DNA from: Paenacidovorax caeni | Lineage (GTDB): Bacteria; Pseudomonadota; Gammaproteobacteria; Burkholderiales; Burkholderiaceae_C | Reading direction: 5' to 3' | NCBI RefSeq assembly: GCF_001298675.1 | Contig: NZ_CYIG01000035.1 | Span: forward strand, 1-39,596 | Length of the DNA stretch: 39,596 nt | Part shown: positions 7,738-16,649 of the stretch, piece by piece | Position numbering within the stretch: the first letter of the stretch is position 1 | How the letters are laid out: every line of letters starts with the position of its first letter | Translations under genes and position numbers: made by a program | The notes under the pieces: generated by a model | The model's input: the letters and a program-made list of their open reading frames with translations, nothing else | The model's database searches: none | What the model was told of the DNA's origin: nothing

Positions 7738-8835
7738 ATGAGCGGCAACACCCTAGGCACCCTTTTTTGCGTCACCAACTTCGGTGAATCCCACGGCCCG
7801 GCCATTGGCTGCGTGATTGACGGCTGCCCCCCGGGCATGGCTTTGAGCGAAGCCGACATCCAGCACGACCTGGACCGCCGCCGCCCCGGCACCAGCCGCC
7901 ACGTGACGCAGCGCAACGAGCCGGATGCGGTGGAGATCCTCTCCGGCGTGTATGAAGGCCGCACCACCGGCACGCCCATCGCGCTGTTGATCCGCAACAC
8001 CGATCAGCGCAGCAAGGACTACGGCGACATCCTGCGCACCTTCCGTCCTGGCCATGCCGACTATGCCTACTGGCATAAGTACGGTCTGCGCGACCCGCGC
8101 GGTGGTGGGCGCTCTTCGGCCCGGCTAACCGCACCCACCGTGGCGGCCGGGGCTGTGGCCAAGAAGTGGCTGCGTGAGCAGTTTGGTACCGAGTTCCGTG
8201 CCTGCATGACGCAGCTGGGCGAGCTGCCCATCCCGTTCGAGGGCTGGGAGCATGTGCCGAACAACCCCTTTTTCGCGCCTGTGGCCGACGTGCAGCCCTA
8301 CGAGGACTACATGGATGCCCTGCGCAAGGCGCACGACTCCTGCGGTGCGCGCCTGCGTGTGCAGGCCACGCGCGTGCCCGTGGGCCTGGGCGAGCCGCTG
8401 TACGACCGGCTGGACGCCGATATTGCCCACGCCATGATGGGCCTGAACGCCGTCAAGGGCGTGGAGATTGGCGCCGGCTTCGCCAGCGTGGCGCAGCGCG
8501 GCACCGTGCATGGCGATGCGCTCACCCCCGAGGGCTTTGCCAGCAACCACGCGGGCGGCGTGCTCGGCGGCATCAGCACGGGCCAGGACATCGAGGTCGG
8601 CATTGCCATCAAGCCCACCAGCTCCATCCTCAGCCCGCGCCCGTCGATCGACATCGCTGGCCAGCCGGTGGAGGTGGTGACCAAGGGCCGCCACGACCCG
8701 TGTGTGGGCATCCGCGCTGCGCCCATTGCCGAGGCGCTGCTGGCGCTGGTGCTGATGGACCACGCGCTGCGCCACCGCGCGCAGTGCGGCGGCGTGGCCC
8801 AGGCCGTGCCGCCCATCGCCGCGGCGCGGCCATGA
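7738..8835 (+). CDS. aroC: Chorismate synthase
   Basis: This 365-residue enzyme carries out the last step of the shikimate pathway, converting 5-enolpyruvylshikimate-3-phosphate to chorismate with reduced FMN as cofactor. Family signatures are GESHG at residues 16-20, the RGGGRSSAR segment, and the C-terminal [20 protein letters not shown]. The length is normal. The ATG at 7738 gives the canonical N-terminus [10 protein letters not shown]; an in-frame GTG at 7717 would add seven residues not typical of the family. The TGA overlaps the ATG of the 5'-nucleotidase gene (ATGA), so the two genes are probably translated from one message. Confidence 0.97.
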   Translation: MSGNTLGTLFCVTNFGESHGPAIGCVIDGCPPGMALSEADIQHDLDRRRPGTSRHVTQRNEPDAVEILSGVYEGRTTGTPIALLIRNTDQRSKDYGDILRTFRPGHADYAYWHKYGLRDPRGGGRSSARLTAPTVAAGAVAKKWLREQFGTEFRACMTQLGELPIPFEGWEHVPNNPFFAPVADVQPYEDYMDALRKAHDSCGARLRVQATRVPVGLGEPLYDRLDADIAHAMMGLNAVKGVEIGAGFASVAQRGTVHGDALTPEGFASNHAGGVLGGISTGQDIEVGIAIKPTSSILSPRPSIDIAGQPVEVVTKGRHDPCVGIRAAPIAEALLALVLMDHALRHRAQCGGVAQAVPPIAAARP

Positions 8836-10583
8836 GCGCGCGCCTGTATAGCGCCGCCCTGGCGCTGTGCGCGGGCTTGCTGGCGGGCTGTGGCAGCACG
8901 CCAGCGCCGGTCATGGATATCGCCCTGATCAGCTTCAACGATTTCCACGGCAACCTGGAGCCACCGCACCTGGCCGTGCCGGTGCCCGCCAGCACCGGCG
9001 CGACGCAGGTGCCGGCGGGCGGGGCGGCGCACTTTGCCAGCGCCATTGCCGCGCTGAAGGCGCGCCACCCGCACCATGCGGTGGTGTCGGCGGGGGACAT
9101 GGTCGGCGCGTCGCCGCTGGTGTCGGCGTTGTTCCTCGACGAACCGACGATCGAGGCCTTCAACACCATGGGTGTGGATTTTCACGCGGCCGGCAACCAC
9201 GAGTTCGACCGGGGCTGGCGCGAGCTGCTGCGGCTGCAGCAGGGCGGTTGCGAGAAGCACACCGTGCGCGAGCCCTGCCAGCTCAGCCAGCCGTTCACGG
9301 GGGCGCGCTTTCCCATTCTCACGGCCAACACCTTCCGCGCCGATGGCCAAACCCTGCTGCCGGCCACCGGGCTCAAGCGCTTTACCGAGAATGGCGCCAC
9401 CATCACGGTGGGCTTTATCGGTCTGACGCTGCGTACCACGCCCACCATGGTCACGCCCAGCGGCGTGGCCGGGTTGCGCTTTGCCGACGAGGCAGACACC
9501 GCCAACGCACTGATTCCAGTGCTGCGTGCGCAGGGGGCCGATGTGATCGTGGCTGTCATCCACGAAGGTGGCAGCGCCACGGCGCCTGTCACTGCGCCGG
9601 GCTGCGAAGGGCTGAGTGGCGACATCGTGCCCATCTTGGAGCGGCTCGACCCGTCGGTGGATGTGGTGGTGTCAGGCCACACCCACCAGGCCTATGTCTG
9701 TGACTACGGGCAAGTCAACGCGGCGCGGCCCTTCTTGCTCACCAGCGCGGGCTACTACGGCACGCTGCTGACCGAAATCCGCCTGTCCGTGGACACGCGC
9801 GCGCGCCGCGTGGTGCACAAGAGCGCGCGCCAGGTCATCGTGCAGGGCGCGCCGTTCACCAGCGCGCAGGGGCGTGTGGAGCTGCACCCGGGTTTTCCGG
9901 TGTTCGCTCCTGATGCGGGCGTGGCACGCCTGGTGGAGCGCTACCGCGAAGCGGCCGTGCCGCTGGCGCAGCGCCCGGTGGGGCAGGCCAGCGGGCCGTT
10001 TTTGCGCCAGCGCCAGCCCTCGGGCGAATCGGTGCTGGGCAACCTGATCGCCGACGCCCAACTGGCCGCAACGCGCGCGCCCGAGCGTGGCGGTGCGCAG
10101 ATTTCCTTCATGAACCCGGGCGGCGTGCGCGCCGACCTGCTGCCCGACGAGCAGGGGCTGGTGCGCTACGGCCAGTTGTTCGCGGTCCAGCCCTTCGGCA
10201 ATAGCTTGGTGGTGCGCAGCTACACCGGCGCGCAGTTGCAGGCGCTGCTGGAGCAGCAGTTCGACAGCGGCAGCAACACGGTGCAGAGCCCGCGCGTGCT
10301 GTCGGTGTCCGAGGGCTTTAGCTACCGCTACGACCTCTCCCAGCCGCGTGGCCAACGCGTGCAGGGGCTGACGTTGCAGGGGCGCCCGATCGCGCCGCAG
10401 GACACGCTGCGCGTCGTGGTCAGCAGCTACCTGGCGGCGGGTGGAGACAACTTCACGGTCTTCCCGCAGGGGGTGGATGCCGTGGGCGGCGGGCAGGACC
10501 TGGATGTGTTCGAGGACTATTTCCGCCTCCACAGCCCGGTGGCGCCCCCGCGGGCCGATCGCATCACGCGCGTGGGCGGCTGA
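8832..10583 (+). CDS. Lipoprotein 5'-nucleotidase / metallophosphoesterase
   Basis: This is a 583-residue secreted enzyme of the 5'-nucleotidase (UshA-like) family. The N-terminus is a lipoprotein signal with lipobox LLAGC and lipidated Cys20, so it should be anchored in the envelope. The calcineurin-like domain (about 28-330) carries the metal motifs: NDFHGN (Asp37/His39), [13 protein letters not shown] and SGHTHQAY. The C-terminal nucleotidase domain (about 370-570) contains the NPGGVRAD and AVQPFGN motifs typical of substrate binding. It probably dephosphorylates external nucleotides or related phosphoesters to recover phosphate and nucleosides. The ATG is placed at 8832, overlapping the aroC stop by four bases; the signal peptide fixes this start. 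Confidence 0.92.
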   Translation: MSARLYSAALALCAGLLAGCGSTPAPVMDIALISFNDFHGNLEPPHLAVPVPASTGATQVPAGGAAHFASAIAALKARHPHHAVVSAGDMVGASPLVSALFLDEPTIEAFNTMGVDFHAAGNHEFDRGWRELLRLQQGGCEKHTVREPCQLSQPFTGARFPILTANTFRADGQTLLPATGLKRFTENGATITVGFIGLTLRTTPTMVTPSGVAGLRFADEADTANALIPVLRAQGADVIVAVIHEGGSATAPVTAPGCEGLSGDIVPILERLDPSVDVVVSGHTHQAYVCDYGQVNAARPFLLTSAGYYGTLLTEIRLSVDTRARRVVHKSARQVIVQGAPFTSAQGRVELHPGFPVFAPDAGVARLVERYREAAVPLAQRPVGQASGPFLRQRQPSGESVLGNLIADAQLAATRAPERGGAQISFMNPGGVRADLLPDEQGLVRYGQLFAVQPFGNSLVVRSYTGAQLQALLEQQFDSGSNTVQSPRVLSVSEGFSYRYDLSQPRGQRVQGLTLQGRPIAPQDTLRVVVSSYLAAGGDNFTVFPQGVDAVGGGQDLDVFEDYFRLHSPVAPPRADRITRVGG

Positions 10584-10730
10584 GGCCCGGCAAGGCCGGC
10601 CCGCCGTCCGGCGGCGCTGGGGGCGTCAGCGCATGGGGCGGTGTTTTTGATCCGCACCATGCGCCGATACACTCGGGCGCTCGCGCATGGGGCGCCATGG
10701 AACAAGGGTTTCGAGGATGCAGTCGTGGTG

Positions 10731-12611
10731 ATGAGCAAGAGACTTTGCAAAATCCGGGCCGCCGTGCTGTCCGTGACGTGGGCGGTGGGCGCGGCCTGTC
10801 TGGGCCTGCCTGGGGCCGCCTGGGCCGGGCATGGCTACGCGCTCTGGGGCCAGCTCAAGTACCCGGCGCAGTTTGACCATTTCGACTACGTGAACCCGGC
10901 GGCCCCCAAGGGGGGCGAGTTGCGCCTGGTGAGCAACCTGCGCGTGTCCACTTTCGACAAGTACAACCCGTTCACGATCAAAGGCAACGCACCGGCCTAC
11001 CTGTCGGACCTGCTGTTCGACAGCCTGCTCGCGGGTCCCATGGATGAAACGGCCGCCGGTTATGGCTTGCTGGCCGAGGATGTCACCGTGGCGCCGGACG
11101 GGCTTTCTGCCACTTTCCGGCTGCGGCCCGAGGCGCGCTTTCACAACGGCAAGCCCGTGCTGGCCGAGGACGTGAAGCACAGCTACGAAACCCTCTTGAG
11201 CCCCTACACCGCGCCAGGCTACAAGACGCTGCTTGCCGACGTGGCGGGCGCCGACGTGCTGGACGCGCGCACGGTGCGCTTTCGCTTCCACAAGCCCAAC
11301 CGGGAGCTGCCACTGACGGTGGGCGGCCTGCCCGTGTTCAGCCGCGACTGGGGCCTGGGCGAAGACGGCAAGCCCCAGCCGTTCGACCAGGTGGTGATGG
11401 ACGAGCCCATCGGCAGCGGCCCTTACCGTATCGGCCCGGTGCGCTTCGGCAAAGACATCACCTATGTGCGCGACAGCAACTACTGGGCGCGCGACCTGAA
11501 CGTGCGCAAGGGCCAGGCCAACTTCGACCGCATCAGCGTGAAGATCTACCGCGACAACACCGCCAAGCTCGAAGCACTGAAGGCAGGCGAGTTCGACCTG
11601 ATGCGCTTCTTCAGCGCGGGCGACTGGGCACGGCGCGTGACGGGCCGCAAGTTCGGCACCGGCGAGCTGGTCAAGGGCGAGTTTGCGCACAAGCTGCCTG
11701 CCGGCTTTCAGAGCTATGTGCTCAACGTGCGCCGCCCGCTGCTGGCCGACGTGCGCGTGCGCGAAGCGCTGGGGCTGGCGATGGATTTCGAGTGGATGAA
11801 CCGCCAGATGTTCTACGGTGCCTACCGGCGCGTGAACGGCCTGTTCGGCAACACGGCCTGCGAAACGCGCGGCACGCCATCGCCCGAAGAGCTGGCACTC
11901 ATGGCGCCCTGGCGCCCGCAGATTCCGGCGGCGGCTTTCGGCCCCATGACGGAGCCCCCCAGCACGGCGCCGCCCTCGTCGCTGCGCGCGAACCTGCGCC
12001 GTGCCCAGGCCCTGCTGCGCGAGGCGGGCTGGGAGGTGCAGGACGGCGTGCTGCGCAGCGCCAGCGCCCAGGGCGTGCCCAAGGGCCAGGCGCTGGTGCT
12101 GGAGTACCTCGACAGCAACGAAGGCAGTATCCGCACCGTGGCGCCGTGGGCCCGGAACCTCGAAAAGCTCGGGATTGAGCTGCGCTTTCGGCCGGTGGAC
12201 TTCGCGCTGTACCAGCAGCGGCTGCAGAAGTTCGATTTCGACATCACCTCCATCGCCTACCAAGGCACCAACAACCCGGGCCAGGAGTTTGCCGACCTGT
12301 TCGGCAGCCAGGCGGCCGACACCGAGGATTCGGGCAACTTCGCTGGCGTGAAGAGCCCCGCCGTGGACGCCCTGGTCGCGGCCATGACCGCTGCCAAGAC
12401 CCAGGCCGAGATGCTGCCCGCCTGCCATGCGCTGGAGCGCGTTATCGCGCATGGCCACTACCTGATCCCGCAGTGGTACGGGCCCACGCACCGCCTGGCC
12501 TACAACGCCTGGCGCCTGGCGCGGCCCGAGGTGCCGCCGCCGTATTCGCCGGGGGAAATGTGGGCGGTGAACACCTGGTGGGCCACCCCGGAAAATATTC
12601 AAAAACGATAG
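10731..12611 (+). CDS. yejA: Peptide ABC transporter substrate-binding protein, YejA-type
   Basis: This is a 626-residue periplasmic binding protein of solute-binding family 5. A signal peptide (1-32, ending GAAWA) is followed by the YejA-like N-terminus AAPKGGELRLVSNLRVSTFDKYNPF. It has family motifs such as AEDVKHSYETLLSPY, GSGPYRIG and AYQGTNNPGQEFADLFGS. In enterobacteria the Yej system imports peptides, including microcin C-like compounds; here the substrate is inferred only as oligopeptide. An upstream GTG at 10641 would add a 30-residue extension before the signal peptide, so the ATG at 10731 is preferred. The final codons are in the left edge of repeat copy D, whose TAG (12609-12611) is the stop. 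The permease genes follow after 117 bp. Confidence 0.9.
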   Translation: MSKRLCKIRAAVLSVTWAVGAACLGLPGAAWAGHGYALWGQLKYPAQFDHFDYVNPAAPKGGELRLVSNLRVSTFDKYNPFTIKGNAPAYLSDLLFDSLLAGPMDETAAGYGLLAEDVTVAPDGLSATFRLRPEARFHNGKPVLAEDVKHSYETLLSPYTAPGYKTLLADVAGADVLDARTVRFRFHKPNRELPLTVGGLPVFSRDWGLGEDGKPQPFDQVVMDEPIGSGPYRIGPVRFGKDITYVRDSNYWARDLNVRKGQANFDRISVKIYRDNTAKLEALKAGEFDLMRFFSAGDWARRVTGRKFGTGELVKGEFAHKLPAGFQSYVLNVRRPLLADVRVREALGLAMDFEWMNRQMFYGAYRRVNGLFGNTACETRGTPSPEELALMAPWRPQIPAAAFGPMTEPPSTAPPSSLRANLRRAQALLREAGWEVQDGVLRSASAQGVPKGQALVLEYLDSNEGSIRTVAPWARNLEKLGIELRFRPVDFALYQQRLQKFDFDITSIAYQGTNNPGQEFADLFGSQAADTEDSGNFAGVKSPAVDALVAAMTAAKTQAEMLPACHALERVIAHGHYLIPQWYGPTHRLAYNAWRLARPEVPPPYSPGEMWAVNTWWATPENIQKR

Positions 12612-12650
12612 CTGCTAGCGCTTTCCCAGAAAGGCCTAGGGCCAGTTTCT
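12599..12650 (+). repeat. Dispersed palindromic repeat, copy D
   Basis: The plus strand reads AAAAACGATAGCTGCTAGCG, then CTTTCCCAGAAAGGCCTAGG and GCCAGTTTC. The first arm matches the consensus exactly (GATAGCTGCTAGCGCTTT). The return arm is altered to AAAGGCCTAGGGCC. The TAG inside GATAGC terminates yejA. The element lies between yejA and yejB and could act on differential stability of the binding-protein message, as REP elements do elsewhere; that is inference. Confidence 0.85.
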
Positions 12651-12728
12651 ACTGTTATTTTTCTGCGCTGGCTGGGGTGTGCGCTGCTTGGCGGCCTCCC
12701 CCCAGCCTGCGCGACATAATCGCCAACC

Positions 12729-13760
12729 ATGTTTGCCTACGTTCTCAAGCGCGTTCTCCTCATGCTGCCCACGCTGCTGGGTGTGTTGCTGCTGGCTTTC
12801 GTGGTGATCCAGTTCGTGCCGGGCGGTCCGGTGGAGCAGTATTTGGCCGAGGCCAAGGCGGGCGTGGGCGGGCAGGGCGGCGAGGGCGGCGGGCTGGCCT
12901 ACCGCGGCGCGCAGGGTGTCGATCCGAAGCGCCTGGAGCAGATCAAGGCGCTGTACGGCTTCGATAAGCCTGCCCATGAGCGCTTCTTTCAAATGCTGGG
13001 CCAGTTTGCGCGGTTTGATTTGGGCAAGAGCTTTTTCCAGAACAAGGATGTGTGGACGCTGGTGAAAGAGAAGCTGCCGGTCTCCATCAGCCTGGGGCTG
13101 TGGACGTTTTTCATCAGCTATTTGGTTGCGGTGCCGCTGGGCGTGGCCAAGGCGGTGCGCGCGGGCTCGCGCTTCGATTTGGTGACCACGCTGGTTATTT
13201 TGGTGGGCTACGCCATCCCGGGCTTCGTGCTGGGCGTGGCGCTGCTGGTCATCTTCGGTGGGCAGTTGCAGTGGTTTCCGCTGCGCGGGCTGACTTCGGC
13301 GAACTGGGACGAGCTGTCGTGGGGCGCGCGCATCGTGGACTACCTGTGGCACATCGCTCTGCCCGTAACGGCCATGGTTGCGGGCAGTTTCGCGGTCACG
13401 GCCATGCTGACCAAGAACGCCTTTCTGGAAGAGATTCGCAAGCAGTACGTACTGACGGCGCGCGCCAAGGGCCTGAGCGAGCGGCAGGTGCTGTACCGCC
13501 ATGTGTTTCGCAACGCCCTGATTCCCATCGTCACCGGCTTTCCGGCGGCGTTCATCGGGGCGTTCTTCACCGGTTCGCTGCTGATCGAGACGCTGTTCTC
13601 GCTCGACGGCCTGGGGCTGCTGAGCTACGAGAGCGTCATCCGGCGCGACTACCCCGTGGTGCTGGGCACCTTGTTCCTGTTCACGCTGATCGGGCTGGTG
13701 ACCAAGCTGGTGTCTGACCTGTGCTACGTGTGGGTCGATCCGCGCGTGAAGTTCGATTGA
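12729..13760 (+). CDS. yejB: Peptide ABC transporter permease, YejB-type
   Basis: This 343-residue inner-membrane permease of the DppB/OppB class has about six transmembrane helices. The N-terminus MFAYVLKRVLLMLPTLLGVL and QFVPGGPVEQYLAEA match YejB specifically. The permease signature lies near residues 230-265 (YVLTARAKGLSERQVLYRHVFRNALIPI), including the EAA loop that contacts the ATPase. The length is close to enterobacterial YejB. It lies 117 bp behind yejA, with repeat copy D in the gap, and 13 bp before yejE. There is no strong ribosome-binding site; CATAAT nine bases before the ATG might be a -10 box but lacks a well-spaced -35. Confidence 0.93.
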   Translation: MFAYVLKRVLLMLPTLLGVLLLAFVVIQFVPGGPVEQYLAEAKAGVGGQGGEGGGLAYRGAQGVDPKRLEQIKALYGFDKPAHERFFQMLGQFARFDLGKSFFQNKDVWTLVKEKLPVSISLGLWTFFISYLVAVPLGVAKAVRAGSRFDLVTTLVILVGYAIPGFVLGVALLVIFGGQLQWFPLRGLTSANWDELSWGARIVDYLWHIALPVTAMVAGSFAVTAMLTKNAFLEEIRKQYVLTARAKGLSERQVLYRHVFRNALIPIVTGFPAAFIGAFFTGSLLIETLFSLDGLGLLSYESVIRRDYPVVLGTLFLFTLIGLVTKLVSDLCYVWVDPRVKFD

Positions 13761-13773
13761 TGGGCCCCGTCCG

Positions 13774-14853
13774 ATGAACGCCGCCGTTCCCCCTTCCGCC
13801 GCAGCGCCTGCCGTGCCTGCCGCGCCTGTCTCCCTCTCGCCCACGCGCCGCGCCTGGCGGCGCTTCGCGCGCAACCGGCTGGGCTACTGGAGCCTGCTGC
13901 TGTTTTGCGTGCTCGTGGTCTTGAGCCTGGGGGCTGAGCTCATCAGCAATGACCGCCCCCTGGTGGTGCGCTACGCCGGCCAGACCTATTGGCCGCTGTG
14001 GAAGGACTACCCCGAGACGACTTTCGGCGGCGACTTCCAGACGCCCACCGACTACCTCGACCCCTTCATCCGCGCGCAGCTCTCCAGGGACGGGAATTGG
14101 GCGCTATACACGCTCAACCCCTATGGCAAGAACACCATCAACTACTTCGCCCAGGCGCCCAACCCTGCGCCGCCCTCGCGCGACAACTGGCTGGGCACCG
14201 ACGACCGCGGGCGCGACCTGCTGGCCCAGCTTCTGTACGGCTTTCGCGTGAGTGTGCTGTTTGGCCTGGCCCTGACGGTGACGGGCGTGCTGCTCGGCGT
14301 GCTCACGGGGGCCATCCAGGGCTTCTTTGGCGGGCGGACCGACCTGGCGTTCCAGCGCTTCATCGAAATCTGGGGTTCCATGCCGGAGCTGTACCTGCTC
14401 ATCATCTTCAGCGCCGTGTTCGCGCCCAGCGTGGCCCTGCTGCTGGTGCTGCTGTCGCTGTTCGGCTGGATGGGGCTGTCAGACTACGTGCGCGCCGAGT
14501 TCCTGCGCAACCGCCAGCTCGACTACGTGAAGGCGGCCCGGGCGCTGGGCGTGCCCAGTGGGCAGATCATCTGGCGCCACATCCTGCCCAACAGCCTCAC
14601 GCCCGTGGTCACCTTCCTGCCGTTTCGCATGAGCGCGGCCATTTTGGCGCTGACGTCGCTTGATTTCCTAGGCCTGGGGGTGCCGCCGGGCACGCCCAGC
14701 CTGGGCGAGCTGCTCTCGCAGGGCAAGGCCAGCATCGATGCGTGGTGGATCTCGCTGTCCACGTTCGCCGTGCTGGTGACCACGCTGCTGTTGCTCACCT
14801 TCATGGGCGACGCGCTGCGCGATGCGCTCGACCCCCGAAAGGCCGACCGATGA
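13774..14853 (+). CDS. yejE: Peptide ABC transporter permease, YejE-type
   Basis: This 359-residue permease of the DppC/OppC class is the partner of YejB. It has a cytoplasmic N-terminus with SPTRRAWRRFARNRLGYWSLLLF, the YejE pattern. A large periplasmic insertion of about 100 residues after the first helix contains YWPLWKDYPETTFGGDFQTP. Five further helices follow with the EAA loop at about 250-280 (DYVKAARALGVPSGQIIWRHILPNSL). GTDDRGRDLLAQLLYG precedes the permease core. Its stop TGA overlaps the yejF ATG (ATGA at 14850-14853), which suggests coupled synthesis of permease and ATPase. Confidence 0.93.
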   Translation: MNAAVPPSAAAPAVPAAPVSLSPTRRAWRRFARNRLGYWSLLLFCVLVVLSLGAELISNDRPLVVRYAGQTYWPLWKDYPETTFGGDFQTPTDYLDPFIRAQLSRDGNWALYTLNPYGKNTINYFAQAPNPAPPSRDNWLGTDDRGRDLLAQLLYGFRVSVLFGLALTVTGVLLGVLTGAIQGFFGGRTDLAFQRFIEIWGSMPELYLLIIFSAVFAPSVALLLVLLSLFGWMGLSDYVRAEFLRNRQLDYVKAARALGVPSGQIIWRHILPNSLTPVVTFLPFRMSAAILALTSLDFLGLGVPPGTPSLGELLSQGKASIDAWWISLSTFAVLVTTLLLLTFMGDALRDALDPRKADR

Positions 14854-16487
14854 TGACTCCCCCGCTGCTGCAAGTGCGCGGCCTGCGCGTGCGCTTTGGT
14901 ACCAAGGAAGTGGTGCATGGCGTGGACTTCGATATCGCCCCGGGCGAAAAGCTGGCCCTGGTGGGCGAATCGGGCTCGGGCAAGACCCTGACCGCGCTGA
15001 GCCTGCTGCGCCTGGCGGGTGATGCTGAAATCAGCGGCCAGGCCTTGCTGGGCGAGCGCGACCTGCTACAGCTTTCAGAGCGCGCGCTGCGCGGCGTGCG
15101 TGGCGGCGAGATCGCCATGGTGTTTCAGGAGCCCATGACGGCGCTCAACCCGCTCATGACGGTGGGGCGCCAGATTGCCGAAGTTTTGGAACAAAAAAAG
15201 GCGCAAACGCCCGCCCAGAGCGCGCAGGGAGCTATCGAACTGCTAGCGCAAACAGGCATTCCCGAGCCCGAACGGCGCGCGCGCTGCTACCCACACCAGC
15301 TCAGCGGCGGCCAGCGCCAGCGCGCCATGATCGCCATGGCCCTGGCCAGCGAGCCCACGCTGCTGCTGGCCGACGAGCCCACGACGGCACTCGACGTGAC
15401 GCTGCGCGGGCAGATCCTCGACCTGCTCTCTGCGCTGCAGCGCAAGCGTGGCATGGCGGTGCTGCTCATCACGCACGACCTGAACCTGGTGCGCCGCTTC
15501 GCCGACCGCGTGGCCGTGATGGAGCGGGGCGTGCTGGTAGAGCAGGGCAGCGTGGCGCAGGTGTTCGCAGCGCCGCAGCATGCGTACACGCGCCGCCTCA
15601 TCGCCAGCGAGCCGCGCCGCGACGTGCCCGAGCAGCCGCCCGCTCCCGATGCGGCGCCGGTGCTGCACGCACAGGGCCTGCGCGTGACCTATCCCACGGC
15701 CTTGCCGGGGGTGCGCGGCTGGTTTGGCAAAGGCGAATTCGTCGCTGTGCAGGGTGCCAGCTTGCAACTGCTGCCCGGGCGTACGCTGGGCGTGGTGGGG
15801 GAGTCGGGCTCGGGCAAGTCCACGCTGGCGCAGGCCATCCTGGGCCTGCTGCCCTGCACGGGCGCGCTGCAGGTGGCCGGGCAGGCCTGGCAGCAGCCCG
15901 CCATGCGCAACACGCGCGCCAACCAGCAGCTGCGCCGTCAGGTGCAGGTGGTGTTCCAGGATCCGTTCTCGTCGCTGTCGCCGCGCATGACGGTCGAGGA
16001 AATCGTCGGCGAGGGCCTGCACGTGCATGAAAGAAGCCTGTCCGCGTCGGCGCGGCGCGTTCGCGTGCAGCAGGCCTTGGCCGACGTGGGGCTGGCCGAG
16101 GCGCAGTTTCCCGGCCTGCTGGCGCGCTACCCGCACGAATTCTCCGGCGGGCAGCGCCAGCGTTTGGCCATCGCGCGCGCGCTCATCACCGGCCCGCGCC
16201 TGCTGGTGCTGGACGAGCCCACGAGTGCGCTCGACGTGACCATCCAGCAGCAGGTGCTGGGGCTGTTGCAGCGGCTGCAGAAGGAGCGTGGCCTGAGCTA
16301 CCTGCTCATCACCCACGACGTGCAGGTGATCCGCGCCATGGCGCACGACGTGATGGTGATGAAAGACGGTGCGGTGGTGGAGCAGGGCAGCGTGGCCCAG
16401 GTGCTGGACGCACCGCAGCACCCGTATACCCAGCGGCTGGTGGCTGCGGCAGGGCTGGAGGCATCGGAAGCCGCCGTGGAGCCGTGA
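14850..16487 (+). CDS. yejF: Peptide ABC transporter ATPase, YejF-type (two ABC domains)
   Basis: This 545-residue protein carries two complete ABC nucleotide-binding domains in one chain, the normal YejF architecture. The first domain has Walker A GESGSGKT (about residue 36), signature LSGGQRQR and Walker [13 protein letters not shown]. The second has [16 protein letters not shown] and [12 protein letters not shown]. Each domain ends with the oligopeptide-transporter tail ([18 protein letters not shown]). It energises YejBE. The ATG at 14850 overlaps the yejE stop; [14 protein letters not shown] is the natural N-terminus. Residues about 114-130 ([17 protein letters not shown]) are encoded by a degenerate copy of the dispersed palindrome (copy E), without obvious change in domain length. 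Confidence 0.94.
   Translation: MMTPPLLQVRGLRVRFGTKEVVHGVDFDIAPGEKLALVGESGSGKTLTALSLLRLAGDAEISGQALLGERDLLQLSERALRGVRGGEIAMVFQEPMTALNPLMTVGRQIAEVLEQKKAQTPAQSAQGAIELLAQTGIPEPERRARCYPHQLSGGQRQRAMIAMALASEPTLLLADEPTTALDVTLRGQILDLLSALQRKRGMAVLLITHDLNLVRRFADRVAVMERGVLVEQGSVAQVFAAPQHAYTRRLIASEPRRDVPEQPPAPDAAPVLHAQGLRVTYPTALPGVRGWFGKGEFVAVQGASLQLLPGRTLGVVGESGSGKSTLAQAILGLLPCTGALQVAGQAWQQPAMRNTRANQQLRRQVQVVFQDPFSSLSPRMTVEEIVGEGLHVHERSLSASARRVRVQQALADVGLAEAQFPGLLARYPHEFSGGQRQRLAIARALITGPRLLVLDEPTSALDVTIQQQVLGLLQRLQKERGLSYLLITHDVQVIRAMAHDVMVMKDGAVVEQGSVAQVLDAPQHPYTQRLVAAAGLEASEAAVEP
15190..15238 (-). repeat. Dispersed palindromic repeat, copy E (degenerate, inside yejF)
   Basis: The minus strand reads CGATAGCTCCCTGCGCGCTC, then TGGGCGGGCGTTTGCGCC and a T-rich tail. 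GATAGCT, TGCGC, TCTGG and GCGCC fall in the same order and spacing as in the intact copies, but several positions differ. It is read antisense within yejF as [15 protein letters not shown], in the same frame as copies F and H. It is the least certain copy; a chance resemblance is possible. Confidence 0.45.
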
Positions 16488-16604
16488 ACCGCTTTCAGTG
16501 GTAGCGGTTTGCTGCTTGGGGGCCATCGGTGGCATGGCGTAAAAACACGCCCATGCGTTTGCGGGTGGCCGGTGCGGTATCAGCTTTGCGCAAGGGGGCG
16601 GGGC

Positions 16605-16610
16605 GATAAT
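16605..16610 (+). promoter_or_regulatory. Candidate -10 box (GATAAT) for fumarase
   Basis: GATAAT in the context GGGCGATAATCGG lies 39 bases before the fumarase ATG in a 162-bp gap after yejF. No -35 with good spacing was found, so this is only a tentative promoter element. Confidence 0.25.
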
Positions 16611-16649
16611 CGGGGGATATTTGTTTTCCCAACAACTTCAGTCCCCACC

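Noticed and set aside
10641-10730. Upstream GTG start for yejA (10641)
   Set aside because: It would put 30 charged residues before a normal signal peptide; the ATG at 10731 gives a standard secretory N-terminus.
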